A stretch of DNA of 8,651 nucleotides from Candidatus Methanomethylophilaceae archaeon (GTDB taxonomy: Archaea > Thermoplasmatota > Thermoplasmata > Methanomassiliicoccales > Methanomethylophilaceae), in assembly GCA_007116915.1 (NCBI GenBank), contig SKHQ01000096.1, positions 1 to 8,651 of the forward strand, read 5' to 3'. The notes below the pieces were generated by a model. The model saw only the letters and a program-made list of their open reading frames with translations. It was not told where the DNA came from and ran no database searches. How positions within the stretch are numbered: the stretch's first letter is position 1; every line of letters begins with the position of its first letter. Shown here one piece after another: positions 1-5,045 of this stretch. Position numbers and translations under genes: made by a program.

Positions 1-73
1 GAGATTCGAACTCCCGAGGCGGGACGCCAGTGGTTTTCGAGACCACCGCCTTACCAGGCTAGACTACCTCGGC
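1..73 (-). tRNA. tRNA-Ser(CGA), 3' end cut by window edge
   Basis: Read on the minus strand, the acceptor 5' strand GCCGAGG is followed by T8-A9, a D-arm (GTCT...AGGC), an anticodon arm GTGGT/ACCAC around the loop CTCGAAA, a long variable arm (GGCG-TCC-CGCC) and a T-arm starting GGGAG-TTCGAAT-CTC. The anticodon is CGA (bases 39-37), which decodes UCG serine codons. The long variable arm fits a class II tRNA-Ser. No intron is present in the anticodon loop. The last bases of the T-stem and the 3' acceptor strand lie outside the window, so the presence of an encoded CCA cannot be judged. Confidence 0.95.
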
Positions 74-95
74 CTGTTTCCCGATTAGTGTTCTG

Positions 96-108
96 TTATT
101 TATCTTTG
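96..108 (-). promoter_or_regulatory. BRE/TATA box of the tRNA-Ser gene
   Basis: The minus strand reads CAAAG then ATAAATAA, a purine-rich BRE next to an AT-only TATA element. Its centre lies about 27 bases before the first tRNA base at 73, the usual archaeal spacing. The pyrimidine-rich stretch just upstream (120-107, CTTTCTTTCT on the minus strand) follows the symporter stop and may serve as that operon's oligo-T terminator. Confidence 0.6.
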
Positions 109-142
109 ATTAGAAAGAAAGTGGAAGGGGTTTGGACGGTCT

Positions 143-1702
143 TCAGCCCTGACGCTTCAACCAATAGTGCATGACCACCAGTGCCGCTATGGACAGCGGC
201 AATGCCACCACTATGGGGTTCATGACGTCGTAGGGATGCCCTAGGACTGCGGTGGTCCCGAACAGCAGCTTGCTGAGTCCGATGATTGACGACTCACGGG
301 CGTGGACGAAGAGAGTCCACAGCATCCACACCGAAGCACCGATCAGCATGCTGGCACCCGCCGGACGTGAATCCGGGTTCCTGACGTACAGCGCGTAGGT
401 CAGAGCGGGCAGTAGCGCTGCGGCGCAGAGACCCATGAACATGGCCGTGGCACGGGCTATGATGTCCGGAGGCATCTGGAAGGCGAGTGCCAGACTGACC
501 ACTATCATCACGATTGCGCCGATCTGAGACACCCTCTTGGCCGATCGCTGGACGATCTTCTTCTTGCGACCGTAGGTCATCTTGTAAAGGTCGTAGCCCA
601 GGGTGGTCCCCATGTTGTGGAACAGGGACGAAAGTGTGCTCATGGCCGCCGCCAGCAGGGCCAACATGAACACTATGACGAAAGTGTCCGGCATGGCGCT
701 GTTGATGAACAGCGGTATGATGGCATCGACGTTACCGGCGGCGGTGACCGCCAGGACGCCTTCCTCGTTCCAGAAGTAGACGTTGCTGAGGGCGCCGATG
801 GTGAATGCCGATGTCAGCATCACCAGGACGAATATGCTCCCGATCAGGACACCGCGGTTGAGGGCGCGGTCGTTGCTGACAGTCATGAACCTGACCGACA
901 GCTGCGGCTGAGCCAGCACACCTATGCCGACGCAGAGGACGATCGTACTGATCAACGTCCACCATATGGGCGAACCAAGAGAGGGCATTGCCGTCCAACC
1001 GACCATTCCGCCCGCCGCCAGTCCCGCCGGCATCAGCGAGGCCATGTCGGTGAGTTCCTGGTTGGCGCTGGTCACGCCGCCGAGGACAACATATGTCAGC
1101 GCCAGAAGTATGAGCATTCCCACCAGCATGATCGCTCCCTGCATGGCATCGGTGTACATCACCGCGATCAGACCGCCGCCTATCACGTATATGGCGACGA
1201 TTATGGCGAAAGCCAACAATGATGTGTCATACCCTATGCCTAGTGTCGTGTTGATGAAGTGCGCCCCGCCGATGAGGATGGCGGCAGTGTACAGAGGCAT
1301 ACCGAGCAGTATGATCGCCGACGCGCCGACGCGCAGCTTCTCACACTTGTAAACCTTTCCGAACAGGTCGGGGAAGGTCACGGCGCCGGTGGCCTGACCG
1401 ATACGTCTGATCTTCTTCCCGTAGACGACGAAGGCCACGAACACTCCGATACCTATGGTCAGAACGGTGAGCCATGTGATCCCCATGCCGTAGAGAGCAG
1501 CAATGCCACCGAAACCGACGATGGCGGAAGTGGATATGAAAGTGGCACCGTAGGACAGTGCCAATACTAGAGGGCTGATCTTCCTTCCGCAGACCATGTA
1601 GTCATCGGACTGTTTGGTCTTCTTGTAACCCAGGTATCCCAGGTAGGCGATTGTCAAGAGGTAGAAGGCGGTGATGACTGTGAAGGTGACTGTATCAACC
1701 AC
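143..1702 (-). CDS. Sodium:solute symporter (SSS family)
   Basis: A 519-residue integral membrane protein of the SSS (PutP/pantothenate-type) family, expected to import an organic solute with Na+ across the cytoplasmic membrane. Hydrophobic segments run through the whole length, consistent with the 13-TM LeuT-like fold. TM2 carries ATFISTSAIVGFGG (residues about 53-66), near the Na+ site in this family. The family signature T-D-x-x-Q is at 184-188. STLSS at 355-359, with D371 after it, matches the helix that in PutP contributes Ser/Thr to the second Na+ site. The substrate cannot be told from sequence. The start is chosen as GTG at 1702-1700 because a full Shine-Dalgarno GGAGGTGA (1715-1708) sits five bases before it. 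A GTG three codons upstream overlaps that motif and has no spacer. The first codons overlap the stop of the accessory gene, which implies coupled translation. Length is normal and the gene looks intact. Confidence 0.93.
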   Translation of the reverse strand: MVDTVTFTVITAFYLLTIAYLGYLGYKKTKQSDDYMVCGRKISPLVLALSYGATFISTSAIVGFGGIAALYGMGITWLTVLTIGIGVFVAFVVYGKKIRRIGQATGAVTFPDLFGKVYKCEKLRVGASAIILLGMPLYTAAILIGGAHFINTTLGIGYDTSLLAFAIIVAIYVIGGGLIAVMYTDAMQGAIMLVGMLILLALTYVVLGGVTSANQELTDMASLMPAGLAAGGMVGWTAMPSLGSPIWWTLISTIVLCVGIGVLAQPQLSVRFMTVSNDRALNRGVLIGSIFVLVMLTSAFTIGALSNVYFWNEEGVLAVTAAGNVDAIIPLFINSAMPDTFVIVFMLALLAAAMSTLSSLFHNMGTTLGYDLYKMTYGRKKKIVQRSAKRVSQIGAIVMIVVSLALAFQMPPDIIARATAMFMGLCAAALLPALTYALYVRNPDSRPAGASMLIGASVWMLWTLFVHARESSIIGLSKLLFGTTAVLGHPYDVMNPIVVALPLSIAALVVMHYWLKRQG

Positions 1703-1814
1703 ACTCTTCACCTCCTTTGTTCCAATTGATTATTCCGTATACTATGCAAACGAGGGCGAGGGCGAAGCTCAACCCATAGGCCGCCAATATGTAAGGGTCG
1801 TTTATTCCCAACAT
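1695..1814 (-). CDS. Symporter small accessory protein (39 aa)
   Basis: A 39-residue single-helix protein: start MLGINDPYILAAYGLSF, then a hydrophobic segment (about 10-30), then CIVYGIINWNKGGEE. The DPYI, VYG and NWN-x-GG features match what I recall of the 'symporter small accessory protein' family, which is encoded directly upstream of SSS symporters in archaea and some bacteria. Its role is thought to be partnering with the symporter in the membrane; the mechanism is not known to me. The ATG at 1814-1812 is preceded by a weak GGATGA-type ribosome site. The TGA (1697-1695) overlaps the symporter GTG start by eight bases, and the symporter's Shine-Dalgarno lies inside this gene's last codons (Lys-Gly-Gly-Glu). 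That arrangement argues for coupled expression of both in a fixed ratio. Confidence 0.85.
   Translation of the reverse strand: MLGINDPYILAAYGLSFALALVCIVYGIINWNKGGEECG
1708..1715 (-). promoter_or_regulatory. Ribosome binding site that fixes the symporter start
   Basis: GGAGGTGA on the minus strand is a near-perfect anti-16S match. It is five bases from the GTG at 1702 but directly abuts or overlaps the GTG at 1711. The 1702 start is therefore preferred. Confidence 0.75.
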
Positions 1815-1876
1815 CTTCAATTCATCCTTTGTTTCGTACACCCGCAGAAAAGCCGCGAGGATTCAGTTGGTTAAAG

Positions 1877-2046
1877 ATCCCTTCCCCGGAAGTTGCTCGG
1901 AGCACGGTGCGTAGGTCTGCCAAACCGACGCGCCAACGACCCAGGAAGGATTAGAGATGCCTTACTGGAGCGGCCTAAAAAAGAAGAAGCGACAGGACTG
2001 GATGACGCTTGCGTTCGATTCCATCGAGCATCCTTTTGCTTCTTTC
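1877..2046. other. Structured intergenic segment, possible non-coding RNA or leader
   Basis: This gap holds several inverted repeats in series. CCTTCC (1880-1885) can pair with GGAAGG (1944-1949). This would enclose a TGCT-CGG-AGCA hairpin (1894-1904) and a 7-bp stem GGTGCGT/ACGCGCC (1906-1912 with 1928-1934). Next, TTAG and GCC (1951-1961) can pair with GGC and CTAA (1972-1978). Last, GGATG/CATCC (2000-2004 with 2029-2033) would close a compact three-way junction containing ACG-CTTG-CGT and TCGAT-TCC-ATCGA. On the plus strand this last element is followed at once by TTTTGCTTCTTTC, like a terminator. On the minus strand a T-run (1989-1977) lies about ten bases beyond it. I recognise no known RNA family, and no promoter sits at the right distance for a plus-strand transcript beginning near 1877. 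The strand is undecided. Confidence 0.3.
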
Positions 2047-2064
2047 ATGAACCTGGAATATTAA
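1957..2064 (+). CDS. Possible 35-residue small protein, unrecognised
   Basis: ATG at 1957 opens a 35-codon frame ending at TAA 2062-2064. AGGAAGGA lies upstream, its end six bases before the ATG, so a ribosome could use it. The peptide begins MPYWSGLKKKKRQDW, with a basic patch at residues 8-12, and continues as a hydrophobic/acidic mix (AFDSIEHPF) without a clear membrane segment. About 60% of its codons end in G or C, which does not set it apart from the real genes nearby. It overlaps the inverted repeats described for 1877-2046, so the same bases could be RNA structure instead. I recognise no family. Confidence 0.25.
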   Translation: MPYWSGLKKKKRQDWMTLAFDSIEHPFASFMNLEY

Positions 2065-2067
2065 AAG

Positions 2068-2080
2068 AAAGGTATATAAT
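2068..2080 (+). promoter_or_regulatory. Strong BRE/TATA promoter of the SAMP/ThiS-like gene
   Basis: AAAGG followed by TATATAAT (2073-2080) is the best TATA element in the window and has a purine-rich BRE on the correct side for plus-strand transcription. The predicted transcript start is near 2102, about 24 bases before the ATG at 2126. This rules against the longer reading frame start at 2084, which would lie upstream of the transcript start. Confidence 0.7.
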
Positions 2081-2125
2081 GATTTGTGGACGCAAATGTT
2101 TTTTATCCCGAGGCGATGGGGGGGC

Positions 2126-2326
2126 ATGGTCGGTTGCGTCCTTGTGAATGGCAGGGAGGAGTTCTCCATCATGGTCGATGGACGGACCCTGGAAGGCATA
2201 GCTTTGGAACTGGGTTTGAATCCTGACGGTCACATATTCGTCAGAGGGAAGACTCCGGTGCCAATGACCTTGGTGCCGAGCGATGGTGACGTGATAAGGG
2301 CCATCGCAGTGGCCTCAGGCGGATGA
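2126..2326 (+). CDS. Small ubiquitin-like modifier / sulfur carrier (SAMP, MoaD/ThiS family)
   Basis: A 66-residue beta-grasp protein starting MVGCVLVNG and ending VASGG. The C-terminal di-glycine (residues 65-66) is the defining feature of MoaD/ThiS/SAMP proteins. It is adenylated by an E1-like enzyme, then either carries sulfur as a thiocarboxylate (tRNA thiolation, molybdopterin, thiamine) or is joined to lysines of target proteins. The pattern VNG...L..I..ELGL......VRGKTPV......GD.I..I.VASGG fits the fold, and the length is typical of archaeal members. The start at 2126 is preferred over an in-frame ATG at 2084 because of the promoter position. The residues before 2126 (MWTQMFFIPRRWGG) are unlike the family's first beta strand. 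A G-run (2118-2124) just before the start may act as a weak ribosome site. Its stop overlaps the convergent cobQ-like gene by 12 bases. No E1 partner is visible here. Confidence 0.85.
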   Translation: MVGCVLVNGREEFSIMVDGRTLEGIALELGLNPDGHIFVRGKTPVPMTLVPSDGDVIRAIAVASGG

Positions 2327-3145
2327 TCCCTCCAATATACTCATGATGACGTCGATGTCGAGACTTTTCTCGGCCACATCGACCAGACGCTCCAGGTTGT
2401 CCATCCACGCCTGCCTCACGTCCGTTCCTGACAGTTCACCACCGCCGGACATGTCCAATGAATCCTCGCTCGGCAGTCTGACAGGCAGATAGGGCATTAC
2501 TCCCAGACACCGCATGCCCGTCAACTCTTCTATCTTGGTTATCGCCGGTCCGAGGATGCTGTCATCGCCGCGGAAGCGGTTGATTATGAACCCTTTGACC
2601 AGCTTCCTGTCCTCCGGCTCCAGAAGCATGTATGTGCCGTATATACCAGCGAACACACCGCCACTATCGATGTCGCCCACGATGACGGCGGGCGAGCCGG
2701 TCTCGCGGGCGGTGCGCATGTTGGCGATGTCCGTCTTTTTAAGATTTATCTCCGCCGCCGACCCTGAACCCTCCAATATCACTATCTCATGATCCGCGGC
2801 CAACGATTCGTAGCATTCCAGGGCGGTACTGAATGCCTTTTCCCGAAGGTCGTCACCCTCGACTGGACGGCCGGCGATGATGGTCTGCAACCTACCCGGT
2901 CCATGGGGTTTGATTAGGACGGGGTTCATGCGGCATTCCGGTTCCAGACCACATGCCCAGGCCTGGAACGCCTGCGACATCCCCATCTCACCGCCGTCCT
3001 TGTCCACGAATGAGTTCAGGGAGAGATTGAGGGTCTTGAAAGGAACCACATCATGACCGCGGCGGCTGAGGAGACGGCATACGATGGCACTGATTGTGCT
3101 CTTACCGGCAGCGGAGCTTGCGCCCAGGAACATCAGCGAGGGCAT
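2315..3145 (-). CDS. CobQ/CbiA-type amidoligase paralogue lacking the glutaminase domain
   Basis: A 276-residue P-loop protein of the dethiobiotin-synthetase-like class. The P-loop GASSAAGKST is at 8-17, PFKTLNLSLNS at about 35-45, EGSGSAAEIN at 125-134 with DIANM at 139-143, DIDSGGVFAGIYGT at 158-171, and PSEDSL at 225-230. These are the ATP and corrinoid-side-chain motifs of CobQ. In full CobQ these are followed by a class I glutaminase domain that makes ammonia; here only a short helical tail follows (about 242-276), ending naturally at TGA. The tail resembles the linker helix that precedes the glutaminase in CbiA/CfbB-type enzymes (inference). Its ATG lies inside the end of the upstream cobQ gene (13-base overlap) with GGAGGT a few bases before it, so the two are translationally coupled. 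It may amidate a corrin or other tetrapyrrole with ammonia supplied in trans, or may have a changed role. All ATP-site motifs look intact, so decay is unlikely. Confidence 0.85.
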   Translation of the reverse strand: MPSLMFLGASSAAGKSTISAIVCRLLSRRGHDVVPFKTLNLSLNSFVDKDGGEMGMSQAFQAWACGLEPECRMNPVLIKPHGPGRLQTIIAGRPVEGDDLREKAFSTALECYESLAADHEIVILEGSGSAAEINLKKTDIANMRTARETGSPAVIVGDIDSGGVFAGIYGTYMLLEPEDRKLVKGFIINRFRGDDSILGPAITKIEELTGMRCLGVMPYLPVRLPSEDSLDMSGGGELSGTDVRQAWMDNLERLVDVAEKSLDIDVIMSILEGSSA

Positions 3146-4944
3146 GTTACCACCTCCATGAACTCCGTGACGAAACGGTCCATGTCCAAAGCTTCACGGA
3201 AGGCATCGGCGAGAAGGTCTAGGTTCTCCTCCACGTCCTCTATGTGGTCGCGGTCGTTGCCGAAGACCTCTTGACTCCCTCCCATGGCGAATGCGAAACG
3301 GCGGAACGCCGGGAGGTCGAAAAGTCCGTGTATATAGCTGCCCATGACCTTGTTCTCAATGTCCAGGCACCCTTCCTCGCGGACGCCGTCGTCGTGGATG
3401 AGGAATAAGGGCTCATGGCCGGCACGGTCGCTACTACCCATGTGGATCTCGTAGCCACGCACCTTTCCCTCACCGGATGCCAGGGTGCCCTCGACCTGTT
3501 TGGTGAACTTGTCTTGAGAATCGAAGACCGTGACCGTACGCAACAGGCCGAGGCCTTCGTGTTCTCCCGGTCCATCACCCTCGATGCCCATCGGATCCTC
3601 GATACGGGAGCCCATCATCTGATATCCCCCGCAGATGCCCAGTATCGGCACCTTGCCCTTCAAGGACAGTAAAGCGACGTCGAATCCGACGTTCTTCAAC
3701 CATTCCAGGTCGCCGACGCTGTTCTTGCTCCCCGGTATCACGATCATGTCCGCTCCGGCGAGCTGGCCCGGTTCGTTGACGAAGCGGACCCGGGCGCCTT
3801 CCATCTCGAGTGCATCGAAGTCGGTGAAATTGGAGATACGCGGCAACCTTATTACCGCCACGTCCGGACCGTCGCCGGCCCGGTCCTTGCATCCCAAGGA
3901 ATCCTCCTTGGGAAGACGTAGTTCAATGTGAGGAACCACACCAAGCACGGGGATCCCCAACCTATCCTCCAACTCCCTGATGCCCTCATCGAGGTATGAG
4001 GCCTGACCGTGCATGTTGTTGATCACTATGCCCTTAACCATGCGGCGGTCCTCCTCGGGTATTAGCATAACGGTGCCGTAGGCGTAGGCGAAGGCCCCGC
4101 CCTTCTCTATGTTGACGACCAGTATGCAATCGGCATCCGCAACGCGGGCGGCCCCCATGTTGGCGATGTCACGGTCGTATATGTTGATCTCCGCAGGTGA
4201 ACCAGCACCTTCCATGATCACGTAGTCGTTCTTACGTTTCAGATACTCGATGTTCCTCTCCAGGATAGCGAATCCATGCTGAGGTATGAACTCCCCGTAA
4301 TAGGAGCGCACATCATAGTCGGCGAAGGGACGTCCTTCCACGATGACCTGCGACACGGCATCGCCTTTCGGCTTGAGCAGTATGGGATTGATATGGAAAT
4401 CGGGCTCGATCCTCGCCGCCATGGCCTGTAGTTGCTGAGCACGGGATATCTCGTCACCACTGAGCGTCACGGATGAGTTCAGACTCATGTTCTGCGACTT
4501 GAAGGGAGCGACGGAGTAACCCATGTCATTGATGATGCGGCAGAGTGCTGTCACGGTCAGGGACTTGCCGGCATCAGATGTCGCCCCCAGTATCATGATC
4601 GCTTTGGCACGGGTACGGAAACGTCCGCAGACCTCTGTGAACAGTTCCTGAAGCCGAGAGTCATTAGGGTCGGTGATATTCATCTCCTGCGTACGTTCCG
4701 CCACGAACCTGGAGACATCGTCCCGGTGCAGGAACTCGCAATCCACGCAGCTCCAGACCATCTCACCGGTCCGCGATGATTTCACACGAGTCCCGAGTTC
4801 AGGGAGTTCACAGGGATAGAATGGACAGAAGCACCAGCTGCAGTCCTGTCCATCATGATGGCAGGGATGGTACTCACATCCTTGGTCAGGACCGCGATAT
4901 CCTATGGCCAACTCCTCTCTTACCTTTTCCTTTACCCATTGCAT
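3133..4944 (-). CDS. cobQ: Cobyric acid synthase with N-terminal Cys-rich domain
   Basis: A 603-residue enzyme that amidates side chains b, d, e and g of adenosylcobyrinic acid a,c-diamide using glutamine and ATP, in cobalamin synthesis in the cytoplasm. Residues about 20-75 form a Cys/His-rich module (Cys 23, 28, 35, 38, 40, 45, 66, 69; His 26, 29, 30, 73). Its spacing resembles the 'cysteine-rich small domain' found near cobalamin genes (Pfam PF04071 from memory), probably metal-binding. The amidoligase domain follows: P-loop GATSDAGKS at 120-128, PFKSQNMSLNS at 147-157, EGAGSPAEIN at 245-254, KGGAFAYAYGT at 281-291. The glutaminase domain starts near 361, with catalytic Cys438 in GICGGYQMMG and His539 in GSYIHGLF. 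CobQ is normally about 480-510 residues, so the extra length is the N-terminal module. The ATG at 4944 is preceded by GAGGGA four bases away. The gene overlaps the paralogue downstream and faces a methyltransferase-like gene divergently. Confidence 0.93.
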   Translation of the reverse strand: MQWVKEKVREELAIGYRGPDQGCEYHPCHHDGQDCSWCFCPFYPCELPELGTRVKSSRTGEMVWSCVDCEFLHRDDVSRFVAERTQEMNITDPNDSRLQELFTEVCGRFRTRAKAIMILGATSDAGKSLTVTALCRIINDMGYSVAPFKSQNMSLNSSVTLSGDEISRAQQLQAMAARIEPDFHINPILLKPKGDAVSQVIVEGRPFADYDVRSYYGEFIPQHGFAILERNIEYLKRKNDYVIMEGAGSPAEINIYDRDIANMGAARVADADCILVVNIEKGGAFAYAYGTVMLIPEEDRRMVKGIVINNMHGQASYLDEGIRELEDRLGIPVLGVVPHIELRLPKEDSLGCKDRAGDGPDVAVIRLPRISNFTDFDALEMEGARVRFVNEPGQLAGADMIVIPGSKNSVGDLEWLKNVGFDVALLSLKGKVPILGICGGYQMMGSRIEDPMGIEGDGPGEHEGLGLLRTVTVFDSQDKFTKQVEGTLASGEGKVRGYEIHMGSSDRAGHEPLFLIHDDGVREEGCLDIENKVMGSYIHGLFDLPAFRRFAFAMGGSQEVFGNDRDHIEDVEENLDLLADAFREALDMDRFVTEFMEVVTCPR

Positions 4945-4980
4945 GAAATCCCTCGGATGGATGAATTATCCAACTGAATC

Positions 4981-5000
4981 GTAAAACGTCCATAAAGAAC
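4981..5000 (-). promoter_or_regulatory. Possible TATA region of the cobQ operon
   Basis: On the minus strand TTCTTTATGG (4999-4990), and a little closer GTTTTAC (4987-4981), are AT-rich candidates placed about 40-50 bases before the cobQ ATG. Either would give a 5' leader of roughly 15-25 bases that includes the GAGGGA ribosome site. Neither is a strong match, so the exact element is uncertain. Confidence 0.3.
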
Positions 5001-5011
5001 CTTCCGTGGAC

Positions 5012-5024
5012 AAAGGTAATAATC
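5012..5024 (+). promoter_or_regulatory. BRE/TATA promoter for the methyltransferase-like gene
   Basis: AAAGG followed by TAATAATC (5017-5024). Its centre is about 26 bases before the ATG at 5046, so transcription should start at or within a base or two of the start codon. No Shine-Dalgarno is seen in the bases before the ATG (CACCACCATGCTACCCTC). Together these predict a leaderless mRNA. Confidence 0.6.
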
Positions 5025-5045
5025 GAACACCACCATGCTACCCTC

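Noticed and set aside
617..1222. Long plus-strand frame of 201 codons opposite the symporter
   Set aside because: Its composition (rich in Arg, His, Gln, Asp, Gly) is typical of an antisense shadow of a GC-rich membrane protein gene, and the opposite strand has clear symporter motifs.
2011..2023. GCGTTCGATTCC, resembling a tRNA T-arm (possible tRNA fragment or attachment site)
   Set aside because: The bases on either side of TTCGATT do not form a T-stem, no acceptor or anticodon arm is present, and the stretch is better explained by the TCGAT/ATCGA hairpin.
2084..2125. Upstream in-frame start (MWTQMFF...) for the SAMP/ThiS-like protein
   Set aside because: It lies only a few bases after the TATA box, before the predicted transcript start near 2102, and adds residues not expected ahead of the first beta strand.
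1893..2147. 84-codon plus-strand frame starting MLGARCVGLPN
   Set aside because: It runs across the inverted repeats, the strong TATA box at 2073 and the start of the SAMP/ThiS-like gene, has no protein-like pattern, and lacks a convincing ribosome site.
4945..5045. Possible cobalamin riboswitch upstream of cobQ or of the methyltransferase-like gene
   Set aside because: The divergent gap is only about 100 bases, is filled by promoter elements for both genes, and shows no B12-box-like motif or extended pairing.
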